Source: a virus
Direction: 5' to 3' (one strand)
Virus record (IMG/VR): IMGVR_UViG_3300043543_000230
Span: 1 to 23,503 of that record
DNA: 23,503 bases
Below are positions 1 to 8,304 of this stretch, piece by piece (position 1 is the first letter of the stretch; each line of letters starts with the position of its first letter). Under the pieces are notes generated by a model. That model had not been told where the DNA came from. It did not search any database and saw only the letters and a list, made by a program, of their open reading frames with translations. A program made the translations under genes and the position numbers.

Positions 1-3
1 GAT

Positions 4-369
4 ATGCCGTATCCAGTGGATATACCGGGTCGGAACACATGGGAGCGTCGCGAGGCGCAGTTGACAATCCCGGTCGGTGCCACGGCCAGTGATGAATTGG
101 AGCTGTTCATCTACGTGCCGTTGGCAATCCGCTTTCCAGCGAACATCACGGCGATTACGTTGGCTGTCGAAGAGCGCGGTTCGCCTGACGGTGTATGGAG
201 CCGTGTGCGGGATGCCAGTGGCGTGCCGTTGGCAATTCCGGTGTCGCCGGGCGCGACCGTGACGTTGCCGGCTGATACGCTGTTAGCGTACACGCGGCTG
301 CGGTTTGTCGGTAACGTGGCGCAAAGCGGCGCGTCGGCAACCTTCGTGGTGCTTTGCGGAGCTTATTGA
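4..369 (+). CDS. Small beta-rich phage structural protein, function unknown
   Basis: A 121-residue protein that begins almost at the window edge, so an upstream start cannot be excluded, although ATG at 4 gives a sensible N-terminus. It has no signal peptide, membrane segment or catalytic motif. It alternates hydrophobic and polar residues and is rich in Val, Thr, Ala and Pro, as expected for a beta-sandwich. The ending, with the motif YTRLRF followed by a Gly/Ala loop and a final hydrophobic strand, resembles small beta proteins often found beside phage fibre or capsid genes. Its stop overlaps the start of the fibre-like gene by one base, so the two are probably translated together. A role as a fibre-associated or decoration protein is inference. 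Fold guess moderate, function unknown. Confidence 0.75.
   Translation: MPYPVDIPGRNTWERREAQLTIPVGATASDELELFIYVPLAIRFPANITAITLAVEERGSPDGVWSRVRDASGVPLAIPVSPGATVTLPADTLLAYTRLRFVGNVAQSGASATFVVLCGAY
358..361 (+). promoter_or_regulatory. Ribosome binding site for the fibre-like gene
   Basis: GGAG lies seven bases before ATG 369, inside the end of the upstream gene. It decides the start in favour of ATG 369 over the in-frame TTG at 354. Confidence 0.5.
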
Positions 370-1751
370 TGCTGACGAGCGGCCGCCCGTCCGTTATTCA
401 TGTCGCACGTCCGCTTGCCAGCGTGCGTAATCGGCGACGTAAATTGTTGATCCCCGACCTGTTGATCAATTTCGAGACTGGCGCCGGCATTCCGCCGGCC
501 AATGGCGGCGCTGGCGGGCGGGGCTCCGAGCTCGTGCAGGTGATCTCGCCGCAGGATGCCGCCGGCGGCGCCCGGCTCGTCCGCGCGCCGCGGTACTGGG
601 ACCCGGCGGCCGAGTGGCGTCCTGGCGAGCCCATTTTCGTCGGGAAACAGCCGAACCAATTGGTCGGCTGGCCCGGCCCGCGCGACGGCGGCTATTGGAC
701 CGGCCCGATGGAGAACCAGTCGAGCACGAGCGAGACGGTCGCGGTCTACTACAACACGACGGGCCTGACGGTCACCACGGTGGCCGGCGGCGTGGTCGGG
801 CCGGAGGCAATTCGGTGTGACATCGCGGCGGGTCAGGGCGGGGATGGTTGGGCGGTTTGGCCGACCGCATCGATGACTGGCGGGTGGAACGTCAACGCGG
901 ATGGAAACGGCACCGTTTGCTACTTGCATGCTGTGGTCGAGCTGTTGGGCAATGTCAGCGACCATGCATTCTGGATGATGTTGTTCGATCACGGCACGTC
1001 TGGAATAATCGATTTGGTCGTGCAGCGCTACGACGCATCAAATCAGTTACGTGTTGGCAAATTCTTTCGCGGTGTCGGCCCGCACGGTGGACAACTCTAC
1101 GAGATCTGGGCGCTGGTACGACTTACGTCGACGCCCGTCGGGCCGATCGCTGTGTACGCGTATTTGTTGAGTAGTGGATCGGGATCGAACCCTGCGCGCA
1201 CGGTAATCGTGCACGGGTGTCAGATTTACTTCGTGCCGTCGTTTCAGAGTGTCGGTATTGCAGGACTGCCGCCGTTTTTCAGTCATGCGCGCGGGACGGC
1301 GGTTGTCTGGACAGGCGAAAACCTGCGGATCAATATTGCCGATGTTGCTTACAGCGCAGCGCTCAAAGCGCGGGCACGTCAGTTCACGGTTGGCGCAACG
1401 AACTGCTTTGCTGACATTGTTGCGCGGAATGGCTCCAGCGTGGAAACGTGGTATCACCGGTCTGTGAATGGTTGGCGAGCCGCGTCGCCGAATGCTGAGT
1501 TTCCTGGCTTCGACAGCCGCGTGGCGTTTCGCACGGGTGCCGATTATTCGCGATCCGCGACCGTCGATGGCAATACCGTGGTATCCGGCGGTACATTCGG
1601 TTCGCCGCCCACACCATCCTATTTAGAGGTCGGGAGAGGTGACGGCGGCGTGTTTTTTGGCCACTTCGATCGCCTGGCTCTCTGGCGGCGCGCGTTGACT
1701 GACGCGGAACTGTTGCGCGCTTTCAGTATGCTTGGAAGCCCGCTGCCATGA
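369..1751 (+). CDS. Receptor-binding tail fibre-like protein with LamG-type C-terminus
   Basis: A protein of about 460 residues. I place the start at ATG 369 because GGAG lies at 358-361 with good spacing and the ATG overlaps the previous stop; an in-frame TTG at 354 is less likely. The first part is Gly- and Pro-rich. Residues about 100-300 look like the carbohydrate-binding module common in phage fibres: a run of aromatic beta strands leading to GCQIYF near residue 283, which matches the usual 'GAQ' turn of that module, though the normal YIPT/TRAAD motifs that follow are eroded. The last 30 residues (GHFDRLALWRRALTDAEL) match the closing strand-plus-helix of concanavalin/LamG domains in phage fibres. 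Likely role: binding a host surface glycan from the virion tail. No enzymatic depolymerase motif was seen. Confidence 0.7.
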   Translation: MLTSGRPSVIHVARPLASVRNRRRKLLIPDLLINFETGAGIPPANGGAGGRGSELVQVISPQDAAGGARLVRAPRYWDPAAEWRPGEPIFVGKQPNQLVGWPGPRDGGYWTGPMENQSSTSETVAVYYNTTGLTVTTVAGGVVGPEAIRCDIAAGQGGDGWAVWPTASMTGGWNVNADGNGTVCYLHAVVELLGNVSDHAFWMMLFDHGTSGIIDLVVQRYDASNQLRVGKFFRGVGPHGGQLYEIWALVRLTSTPVGPIAVYAYLLSSGSGSNPARTVIVHGCQIYFVPSFQSVGIAGLPPFFSHARGTAVVWTGENLRINIADVAYSAALKARARQFTVGATNCFADIVARNGSSVETWYHRSVNGWRAASPNAEFPGFDSRVAFRTGADYSRSATVDGNTVVSGGTFGSPPTPSYLEVGRGDGGVFFGHFDRLALWRRALTDAELLRAFSMLGSPLP

Positions 1752-2245
1752 CCTACTACATCGAGTTGCTTCACTGTCCTCATCCCTATCACGAATTGCG
1801 TAAAGTTGTTGCGTCTTTGCCACGCTACGCTGAGGCGTTGGCGCCGCGCGAAATCGAGCAGCCCGATGGTAACCGTGAAATCGTTGAACGTCGTATTGTA
1901 GAAATCGATAATACGCGGGTGCACGTGATCCAGTTGCAGCAAGAGATGCATAAAAACGGCACAATCACACCGCCCGCTGCGGTGGTGATCGTAGATGGTC
2001 CTCGGGCATCTGATGTGCGCGCGAAGCTGGATGCGGCTTTGATTGCCGCGGCCATTGATGTGCGAGCTGATGCGGCTGTTTTGCCGGGTGGCGCGTCAGT
2101 CGTGCTCGCTGGCCGGCGGCTGATTGCTGATCCGACGCCCCGGGTAGCGCGTGCTACGCGTTTGGCGCGCGCCGCTGCCTTCAAGGCCGGGCGCGAGCTT
2201 GTGGACGAACCTTCTGACACCACTGATGTTTCTGGCGAGCCATGA
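1748..2245 (+). CDS. Hypothetical protein between fibre and terminase genes
   Basis: A 165-residue protein I do not recognise. Its ATG overlaps the preceding stop in an ATGA, and its own stop overlaps the next start in another ATGA, so it is translationally linked on both sides. A weak GGAAG lies at 1735-1739. It has no signal peptide or membrane helix. The first 60 residues are mixed and contain several Arg/Glu-rich stretches; residues about 75-150 are Ala/Val/Arg-rich with a predicted alternation of helix and strand. The two Cys/His residues near the start (HCPH) do not form a recognisable zinc site. Its fixed place directly before the small terminase suggests a role in packaging or virion assembly, but that is only positional inference. 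Confidence 0.7.
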   Translation: MTYYIELLHCPHPYHELRKVVASLPRYAEALAPREIEQPDGNREIVERRIVEIDNTRVHVIQLQQEMHKNGTITPPAAVVIVDGPRASDVRAKLDAALIAAAIDVRADAAVLPGGASVVLAGRRLIADPTPRVARATRLARAAAFKAGRELVDEPSDTTDVSGEP

Positions 2246-2862
2246 GGATCCAAGTAGAACCTGATGAACTTCGCGAGCTCGCCAAAAAATATGAGCTGCG
2301 ACGATTGAAGCCGCGCGATTTTCCGATAATTGCGCTGGCATTGCGCGGGCTGACAAGCAGGCAAATAGCGAATGAACTTGGTTTGCACCCGCAGACTGTT
2401 ACTGTAATATTGCGCAAACACGATGCTCGACAATTGATGCGGGTTGTTCAACTGCAGCCGTATCAATCGTTGGCTACGAGTTCCGAGAGCGTCGTTCAGG
2501 CGCTTGCGCATCAAGCATTGTTCGATCCGGGAATGTTCGTCGGTGTCAAGTCGCCCGCGGATCTCAACGAGTTGATCCCAGAGCGCGATCGGCGCTTGTT
2601 GGTCAAGGGTTGGCGGTACGACCAAAAGGGCAATTTCATTATCGACTTCGTTGACAAGGAGAAAGCGCTCGATCGTCTCGCGCAGTATCATGGTGTCTAT
2701 CGTGCGACTTCGACGTCGTTGGAAGACTACACGACGGCACTGGAACGTGCTTTGGAGCGCCATGAACGTCGGCGTAGTCGTATGATAGACCGTGGCCGGG
2801 TTGACAATGCCCTCGACCTCGAACTCGAACCTGAGCCCGGGTCCGAGCCCCAGCCCGCGTAA
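2242..2862 (+). CDS. terS: Terminase small subunit (HTH, DNA recognition)
   Basis: A 206-residue protein. Small terminase subunits bind the packaging start site on concatemeric DNA and deliver it to the large subunit. Residues about 27-58 form a helix-turn-helix of the LuxR/sigma-region-4 kind (ALALRGLTSRQIANELGLHP, then TVTVILRK), the usual DNA-binding element. Near residue 145 the motif DKEKALDRLAQYHGVY is typical of the oligomerisation region in phage small terminases. The C-terminus is an acidic, proline-rich tail (alternating E-P and E-L). The start overlaps the upstream stop in an ATGA. The gene end overlaps the large terminase start by about 56 bases, the normal small-then-large terminase order. 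Confidence 0.85.
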   Translation: MRIQVEPDELRELAKKYELRRLKPRDFPIIALALRGLTSRQIANELGLHPQTVTVILRKHDARQLMRVVQLQPYQSLATSSESVVQALAHQALFDPGMFVGVKSPADLNELIPERDRRLLVKGWRYDQKGNFIIDFVDKEKALDRLAQYHGVYRATSTSLEDYTTALERALERHERRRSRMIDRGRVDNALDLELEPEPGSEPQPA

Positions 2863-4318
2863 GGCGCCGATCCAAGCTCTTAGCGAGTTGGCGGCGGCTT
2901 ATCGCTACGACCCGCTCGGTTGGGCCGAGGTGGCGTTCCCGTGGGGTGAAGGCGAGCTCGCCAACTCTGCGTTGCGTACTTGGCAGCGCGAGGTGCTCGG
3001 CATCATACGCGATCATCTGGCTTCGCCCGAAACTCGCTTTCGGCCGCTACGAATTGCCCGCGCGTCGGGGCATGGTATCGGCAAATCTTCGTTGCTGGCG
3101 ATGATCGCTAATTGGGCGATGACGTGTCATGCCGGCGCTCGCGTGCTGGTAACAGCTAATACCGAGAACCAGCTCAGGACCAAGACTAGCCCCGAGTTCG
3201 CGAAGTGGTTTCGGCTGTCGGTGAGCCGCAATCTGTTCAGCATCGAGACGCTTCGTATTGCGTGCAACAGCGGTTCGTTTCGTGAGCGGTGGCGCGTCGA
3301 TTTCGTCCCTTGGAGTGAGCACAACACCGAAGCGTTCGCGGGGCTTCACAACGTCGGCCGGATCATCGTGTTGATCATGGATGAGGCATCGGCGATTGCC
3401 GACAGCGTGTGGGAAGTCGCCGAAGGTGCGCTCACTGACGAACAGACCATCATTCTCTGGTTGGCGTTCGGTAACCCGACGCGTAATACTGGCCGGTTCC
3501 GCGAATGCTTTCGGCGGTTTCGCTCCATGTGGAACGTGGGCCACATCGACGCGCGCCAGGTCGAAGGCACCAACAAGGAATTGCTCGCCGAGTGGGCGAA
3601 CGTTTACGGCGAGGACAGTGATTTCTACCGCGTCCGCGTCCGTGGCCAGTTTCCGAGCGCTTCGACCATGCAGTTCATTCCAACGGATCTTGTCGAAGCG
3701 GCGGCCGGGCGTCATCTGCGGCCGGAACAGTACAACTTCGCGCCCGTCATATTGGCGTGCGACCCGGCTTGGACCGGTGACGATGAGTTGGTAATCGTCA
3801 AACGGCAAGGTTTGTACGCCGAGATACTCGATGTCATGCCGAAGAACGATAACGATGTCTGGGTGGCTCAGAAGCTGGCGATGTACGAAACGCAGCACAA
3901 AGCTTCGGCTGTATTCGTCGATGCTGGCTACGGCACCGGGATTGTCTCGGCCGGTACTGTGATGGGGCGAGCGTGGCACTTGGTGTGGGGTTCGGGCAAG
4001 CCGGTTGATCCTGGCTATCTGAACCGGCGGGCCGAGATGTGGCGCGACATGCGCGAGTGGTTACGAGCGGGTGGCGCCATTCCGAATGATCCGCGCTTGA
4101 TCGAAGATCTCATCGGGCCGGAGATATTGCCGCGGCTCGATGGCAAGGTTGCGCTCGAAAGTAAAGTCGAGATGCGGCGACGTGGTCTGCCGAGCCCAGA
4201 TCGGGCAGATGCACTTGCGTTGACGTTTGCGTTTCCTGTTTTACGTGAAGAGTTGTCGTCACCGTTGAGCGCACCATATTCTGTGGTCGACACAACCGAG
4301 TTCGATCCCTGGAGGTGA
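2807..4318 (+). CDS. terL: Terminase large subunit (ATPase-nuclease)
   Basis: The packaging motor, about 503 residues from ATG 2807. An in-frame GTG at 2792 would add five residues; neither start has a strong ribosome site. Walker A is GHGIGKS at residues 88-94. Walker B is IIVLIMDEAS with the Asp-Glu pair at 192-193. The C-terminal RNase H-like nuclease keeps its acidic residues: ACDPAW (Asp319), FVDAGYG (Asp372) and PDRADAL (Asp465, Asp468). The N-terminal 20 residues are Ser/Pro-rich and are encoded over the end of the small terminase gene. Length and motif order are normal, with no intein or homing endonuclease insert. It hydrolyses ATP to pump DNA through the portal and cuts the concatemer. 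Confidence 0.93.
   Translation: MPSTSNSNLSPGPSPSPRKAPIQALSELAAAYRYDPLGWAEVAFPWGEGELANSALRTWQREVLGIIRDHLASPETRFRPLRIARASGHGIGKSSLLAMIANWAMTCHAGARVLVTANTENQLRTKTSPEFAKWFRLSVSRNLFSIETLRIACNSGSFRERWRVDFVPWSEHNTEAFAGLHNVGRIIVLIMDEASAIADSVWEVAEGALTDEQTIILWLAFGNPTRNTGRFRECFRRFRSMWNVGHIDARQVEGTNKELLAEWANVYGEDSDFYRVRVRGQFPSASTMQFIPTDLVEAAAGRHLRPEQYNFAPVILACDPAWTGDDELVIVKRQGLYAEILDVMPKNDNDVWVAQKLAMYETQHKASAVFVDAGYGTGIVSAGTVMGRAWHLVWGSGKPVDPGYLNRRAEMWRDMREWLRAGGAIPNDPRLIEDLIGPEILPRLDGKVALESKVEMRRRGLPSPDRADALALTFAFPVLREELSSPLSAPYSVVDTTEFDPWR
4311..4318 (+). promoter_or_regulatory. Strong ribosome binding site for the small MCG protein
   Basis: GGAGGTGA overlaps the stop codon of the large terminase and sits four bases before ATG 4323. 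It supports ATG 4323 as the start and implies active re-initiation after the terminase. Confidence 0.7.
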
Positions 4319-4322
4319 CTAT

Positions 4323-4568
4323 ATGTGCGGTATTTCGACCCCGAAGCCCCCGAAGCCGCCCGAGATCGCTCAACAGAAGCAGCCGGACCGCGGCATGGTG
4401 GGCGCTGAAGCGCGCCGTGACGTCGATGCTACTGTCGGGGCGCGGGCGCGTTCGACCGGTGCGGTGCCTCTTGGCGCGCCGGCGATCGATACGAGCGCGA
4501 CAGATCAGCTCGCGCTCGCCTATGTCTACAACCGGCTGCGCGCTGCGTTGAATTCGTTGGTCGGATGA
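4323..4568 (+). CDS. Small phage protein between terminase and portal
   Basis: An 81-residue protein with a strong GGAGGTGA ribosome site. It starts MCG and continues with a lysine/proline-rich stretch (PKPPKPPE), followed by a charged middle and a short C-terminal helix (DQLALAYVYNRLRAALNSL). Small proteins starting with MCG and a Pro/Lys-rich stretch are common near the head genes of podoviruses, but no biochemical role is known to me. Its stop overlaps the portal start in an ATGA, so it probably feeds ribosomes to the portal gene. It could be a minor virion or assembly protein. An overlapping ORF at 4315-4551 in another frame is a shadow. Confidence 0.7.
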   Translation: MCGISTPKPPKPPEIAQQKQPDRGMVGAEARRDVDATVGARARSTGAVPLGAPAIDTSATDQLALAYVYNRLRAALNSLVG

Positions 4569-6298
4569 CTAGCGTCACCAACGACAAGACGAAGGCTGCG
4601 GCGCTGGCCGACGCGCTCAAGCGCCTTCGCGCTCCTTACGATGAGCATTACAAGGAGCTACAAGAGAATTTCTTGCCGCGTCGTGGTTCGTTCTTCGGCC
4701 AAGATAAGCTGGATAACGGCAGCAAAGTAAACGACCGGATCATCAACAGCACCGGTACTATCGCTCTGCGTACCTTGCAGTCGGGAATGCACGCCGGCAT
4801 TTCGAGCCCGGCGCGTCCTTGGTTCCGGCTGGTTCCCGCGTCGGAGGATCTTCGCAATGCGCATGACGTGAAAGAGTATTTGGACATGGCTCAGCGCGTC
4901 ATGCGGCAGGTCTTTCAGTCGGCCGGTATTTACAACTCGCTGCATGTCAGCTACGGTGATTTGGCGCTTTACGGTACTGACTGCGCTATCCTCGAAGAAG
5001 TCGTCAACGAACACTCGCCAGCTGGCGGCATCGTGCTGCGTCAATTGGAGCCGGGCACGTTTTGGCTCGCTGCCGATGCCGAAGGTCGGATCACGGTGTG
5101 CTATCACGAAGTAGCGTTGACCGTCGAACAAGTCGTTGGTCAGTTCGTCTATGGCGGTGACCCGTCAGCCTCGCCGAATTGGGATGTCGTGTCTACCACC
5201 ATCCGTAATCTGTGGACGAAGGGCGCGCGTTACGAGCCTGTGATCGTGTCTCGGCTCATTGCGCCTCGGTATCGCGGGGACGTAGTGTTCGGTTCGACGC
5301 CCGACCGCATGCCGATTGCGTCGTTGTGGTGGGAGGCGGGCGGGCCTAGCGACAAATTTCTGCGGGTCAGCGGCTATCGCCGGAACCCGATCATCGCCAG
5401 TCGCTGGTACGTCTCGGGCAACGAGATCTACGGGCGCTCGCCGGCGATGGATTGTCTGCCCGACGTCAAGATGCTGCAAGTCATGGAGCGTGACCGGGCC
5501 GAGGCGGTCAAACGCATGTTGCGCCCGCCTCTCAATGCGCCGACTGCGTTGCGTAACACGCGGTTCTCGACCTTGCCGGGTGCGATCAACTTCGTCGATA
5601 TCGACCGTGGTATCGCCCCGGTCTACCAAATCAATCCGCCGGTTGCCGATCTGCGGCTCGACATCAAGGAAGTCGAGCAGCGTATCAACACGGCTTTGTT
5701 TGCCGACTTGTTCTTGATGATTTCGTTGTCGGATAGACGGCAGATCACGGCGCGCGAGATCGAAGAGCGCCACGAAGAGAAGTTGATCGGGCTCGGCCCG
5801 GTGTTGGAACTGCAACACAGAGAGAAGCTGCGTCCGTTGATCTTCGGCGCGCTCGACTTGTTGCTAGAGCAAGGACGCATACCGCCTCCACCTTCTGCTT
5901 TGCGGGGTCAGCCGCTTTTGATAGACTACATCTCGCTGTTGGCTCAGGCCCAGAAAGTCATCTCGACCGGGTCGTTGGAGCGCCTTTCGGCGTTCGTCGG
6001 CTCGGTTGCGGCCGTAGTGCCGGAAGTGGTCGATGCGCTCGACGTAGATGCCGCTGCGCGCGAGTACGCCGACTTGATCGGCGCGCCGGCGACGGTGCTG
6101 CGTGACGAGCGTGAGGTGGCGGCTATCCGCCAGGCGCGAGCGGCGGCGATGCAGCGTCAGATGCAGATAGAGCAAGCGGCACAAGCTGCGCCCGCCGTCA
6201 CCGCCGTTGCCGAGGGCGCGCGTGTCCTAGCCGAAAGCGGCGGGCTGGGGCGCGATAACGTCACAGAGTTACTACGCCGCGTGGGGGCGTTACCATGA
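4565..6298 (+). CDS. Portal / head-to-tail connecting protein
   Basis: A 577-residue protein of the podovirus head-tail connector family (Pfam Head-tail_con type; counterpart of T7 gp8 and the BPP-1 portal). The portal is a dodecameric ring at one capsid vertex through which DNA enters and leaves. Family signs in order: N-terminal helices (LRAPYDEHYKELQENFLPRR), then the motif RTLQSGMHAGISSPARPWF near residues 70-90, a conserved DLALYGTDCAILEE near 135, the stem region around EIYGRSPAMDCLPDVKMLQ, and the long C-terminal helix, Ala/Gln-rich after residue 500. The start overlaps the small upstream gene in an ATGA, and its own stop overlaps the next start the same way. Length fits the family. 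Confidence 0.9.
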   Translation: MTSVTNDKTKAAALADALKRLRAPYDEHYKELQENFLPRRGSFFGQDKLDNGSKVNDRIINSTGTIALRTLQSGMHAGISSPARPWFRLVPASEDLRNAHDVKEYLDMAQRVMRQVFQSAGIYNSLHVSYGDLALYGTDCAILEEVVNEHSPAGGIVLRQLEPGTFWLAADAEGRITVCYHEVALTVEQVVGQFVYGGDPSASPNWDVVSTTIRNLWTKGARYEPVIVSRLIAPRYRGDVVFGSTPDRMPIASLWWEAGGPSDKFLRVSGYRRNPIIASRWYVSGNEIYGRSPAMDCLPDVKMLQVMERDRAEAVKRMLRPPLNAPTALRNTRFSTLPGAINFVDIDRGIAPVYQINPPVADLRLDIKEVEQRINTALFADLFLMISLSDRRQITAREIEERHEEKLIGLGPVLELQHREKLRPLIFGALDLLLEQGRIPPPPSALRGQPLLIDYISLLAQAQKVISTGSLERLSAFVGSVAAVVPEVVDALDVDAAAREYADLIGAPATVLRDEREVAAIRQARAAAMQRQMQIEQAAQAAPAVTAVAEGARVLAESGGLGRDNVTELLRRVGALP

Positions 6299-6606
6299 CG
6301 ACTATCAGTGTTGAAGAGATGCTCGATGCCGACATACGGGCCGTGCTCAATACGGTCGAAGGCCGGCGATTGCTGCTAGGGATCATGAAAGCGTCGGGCA
6401 TGTTCACTGCGAGTGGCGTCGCCGATCCAGTGGCCGAGGGGCGCCGGTTGCTCGGCGTTTCGTTGTTCAATCTGGCGGTCGAGACGGATTGGCGCTTGGT
6501 GCTCAAAGCGCTGCAGGAAGATTTCGAGCTGGCCGAGTTGATGGTGCGGGCGGCTGGCAGCGCGCCCGCGTCCGCGCCAGCGTCTGGTCGGCCGAGCGTC
6601 AACTGA
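6295..6606 (+). CDS. Bbp19-like small phage protein
   Basis: A 103-residue, mostly helical protein. The pattern of an Asp-rich start, 'AVLNTVEGRRLLLGIMKASG', a short loop, then 'EGRRLLGVSLFNLAV' and a final helix is that of the small Bbp19-like family found beside the scaffold genes of BPP-1-type and related podoviruses. Its molecular job is not established as far as I know. A role in prohead assembly is inferred from its position between portal and scaffold. The last 20 residues are an Ala/Pro/Ser-rich tail. The start overlaps the portal stop in an ATGA with no clear ribosome site of its own, so translation probably depends on the portal. Confidence 0.75.
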   Translation: MTTISVEEMLDADIRAVLNTVEGRRLLLGIMKASGMFTASGVADPVAEGRRLLGVSLFNLAVETDWRLVLKALQEDFELAELMVRAAGSAPASAPASGRPSVN

Positions 6607-6612
6607 GTGAGA

Positions 6613-6619
6613 GGGAGGT
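6613..6619 (+). promoter_or_regulatory. Ribosome binding site for the scaffold gene
   Basis: GGGAGGT lies three bases before ATG 6623, in the 16-base gap after the Bbp19-like gene. It is the first head gene after the portal with its own good ribosome site. Confidence 0.6.
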
Positions 6620-6622
6620 AGT

Positions 6623-7279
6623 ATGAGCGAGCAAGCCGCGGCCAGCGCGCCGCAACCCGAGACCAAGCCCGAGGCCGTGGCCTCGGCTGAACCCACAGCT
6701 CCGGTGCTCGGGGCCGAGTTGGTCGAGCAAGCGCCGTCGGAGCCTGCGCCGACGGGCGAGAAAGCGGCCGAGACGGCGGCTACGTCGGATCCGCTCGACA
6801 CGGTGCCGGAGAAGCCCGACTACGAGCTGAAGTTTTCGGAGGGCGTCGATGTTGATACGGGCCTGTTGGAAGCGATGCAGCCCGTGATGCATGAGCTGGG
6901 CATCACGCGCCGACAGGCACAGGCTCTTGCCGCCGCGTTCGAGGCCCGCGTCAAAGCGAGCCTCGATGAGCAAGCCAAGCAGCACACGCAGATCATCGCG
7001 CGATGGGCTGAGCAAGCACGAAGCGACCCCGAGTATTCAGAAGGTTTCGAGGCTGCCGTCACTGTCGCCAACCGTGCGCTCGACAAGCTGGGCACGCCAG
7101 AGCTTCATGAGGTGCTCAAATTAACAGGCTTGAATAATCATCCGGCCGTACTCAAGTTGTTCTGGCGAGTAGGAAAGATGCTACGTGAGGACGGGACGCC
7201 GGCTGCGATGAGTGCTCCGGCTCCGGAGCCTATCGAGCGTCGTCTCTACGGTAAAACGACCCCGTTGACGCGGGTATAA
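6623..7279 (+). CDS. Capsid scaffolding protein
   Basis: A 218-residue acidic protein just upstream of the capsid gene, the standard scaffold position (T7 gp9-like). Residues 1-65 are low-complexity Ala/Glu/Pro. The conserved part starts at about residue 72 with YELKFSEGVDVDTGLLEAMQ, continues with a helix typical of the family (ELGITRRQAQALAAAFEAR), then WAEQARSDPEYSEGFEAAVTVANRALDKLGTPEL and NHPAVLKLFWRVGK. This sequence of motifs is shared by many podovirus scaffolds. The positively charged C-terminus (ERRLYGKTTPLTRV) would contact the capsid protein, as known for other scaffolds. The protein guides prohead assembly and is normally removed before packaging. Confidence 0.87.
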   Translation: MSEQAAASAPQPETKPEAVASAEPTAPVLGAELVEQAPSEPAPTGEKAAETAATSDPLDTVPEKPDYELKFSEGVDVDTGLLEAMQPVMHELGITRRQAQALAAAFEARVKASLDEQAKQHTQIIARWAEQARSDPEYSEGFEAAVTVANRALDKLGTPELHEVLKLTGLNNHPAVLKLFWRVGKMLREDGTPAAMSAPAPEPIERRLYGKTTPLTRV

Positions 7280-7284
7280 CTGAT

Positions 7285-7292
7285 AAGGGAGG
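7285..7292 (+). promoter_or_regulatory. Ribosome binding site for the major capsid gene
   Basis: AAGGGAGG is seven bases before GTG 7300 and fixes that GTG as the start, since no in-frame ATG lies near. Confidence 0.7.
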
Positions 7293-7299
7293 CTGAACG

Positions 7300-8295
7300 G
7301 TGCCGACAATTGGCAACACGTATCTGACGCTGGCGGATGCGTTTCGGCAGCAAGATGCCAATCGCGAGATCGCCGACGTCATCGAGATGTTGGCGCAATA
7401 CAACACTATCCTCGAAGACGCGCCGACGATGGAGTGTAACCAGGGTGCTACGCATCTGACCACGGTGCGGACCGGGTTGCCGACCCCTGTTTGGCGCCGG
7501 CTCTATCAGGGCGTGAAACCGACCAAAGGCACGACCGCTCAGGTCTCCGAGGCGACCGGCTTCATGGAGACTTGGTCGGAGGTCGATGCGCGACTGGTAG
7601 AGCTGCAGAAGAACCCGGCGAAGTTCAGGCTCAACGAGGCCAACGCGCATCTCGAAGCTCTGTCGCAGGAAGCGGCTCGTACTATCGTTTACGGCGATAT
7701 TGCGACGGATCCCGAGAAGTTCACGGGGCTGGCCCCGCGTTTCAGCTCCAAGACGGCGCCCAACGGGACGCAGATCATCGATGGTGGTGGTACCGGTAAC
7801 ACCAACACTTCGGTGTGGTTCATCACTTGGGGTGAGAACGCGGTGCACTTGCTTTATCCCGAGGGCACGCGCGCCGGCATCCAGCGTGAGGACAAAGGCA
7901 AGCAGACCCGTACTGACGCGGACGGTGGGCTCTATGACGTGTATCGCGAGAAGTTCGTTTGGCATCTCGGCCTGTCGGTGCGAGATTGGCGATCGGTTGC
8001 GCGTATCGCCAACATCGACGTGAATACGCTGACGTCTGACGGTTCTTCGGGGGCGAAGTTGATCGATTTGATGATCGACGCGTATTACGCACTTCAGAAC
8101 CCGAACCAGCCGAGCGGGCGTACCGTGATCTATTGTAACAAGCGGATCATGTCTTTCTTGCACAAGCAGGCGATGAACAAGGTCGCCTATACGCTCACTT
8201 TCGCCGATATCGGCGGCCGGCCGATCCTGACGTTCCTCGGGTCGCCGATCCGACGGCTCGATGCGCTCGTCGAGAACGAGCCGCGCGTGACCTGA
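7300..8295 (+). CDS. Major capsid protein
   Basis: A 331-residue protein placed directly after the scaffold. It starts at GTG 7300 behind a good ribosome site. The N-terminus (TYLTLADAFRQQDANREIADVIEMLAQYN, then ILEDAPTMECNQG) and the following THLTTVRTGLPTPVWRRLYQGV match the capsid family of BPP-1 (Bbp17) and similar podoviruses, which adopt an HK97-type fold. Later family signs are ALSQEAARTIVYGDIATDPEKFTGLAPRF near residue 125-155 and the C-terminal region with LIDLMIDAYYAL and PIRRLDALVENEPRV. No delta-domain or protease-processing signal is visible, in keeping with a separate scaffold. It forms the icosahedral shell. Confidence 0.92.
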   Translation: MPTIGNTYLTLADAFRQQDANREIADVIEMLAQYNTILEDAPTMECNQGATHLTTVRTGLPTPVWRRLYQGVKPTKGTTAQVSEATGFMETWSEVDARLVELQKNPAKFRLNEANAHLEALSQEAARTIVYGDIATDPEKFTGLAPRFSSKTAPNGTQIIDGGGTGNTNTSVWFITWGENAVHLLYPEGTRAGIQREDKGKQTRTDADGGLYDVYREKFVWHLGLSVRDWRSVARIANIDVNTLTSDGSSGAKLIDLMIDAYYALQNPNQPSGRTVIYCNKRIMSFLHKQAMNKVAYTLTFADIGGRPILTFLGSPIRRLDALVENEPRVT

Positions 8296-8304
8296 TGAGT
8301 TCAG

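Noticed and set aside
369-1751. Diversity-generating retroelement like that of BPP-1
   Set aside because: No reverse transcriptase, template repeat or variable repeat was found in the window, and the fibre C-terminus looks LamG-like, not C-type lectin-like.
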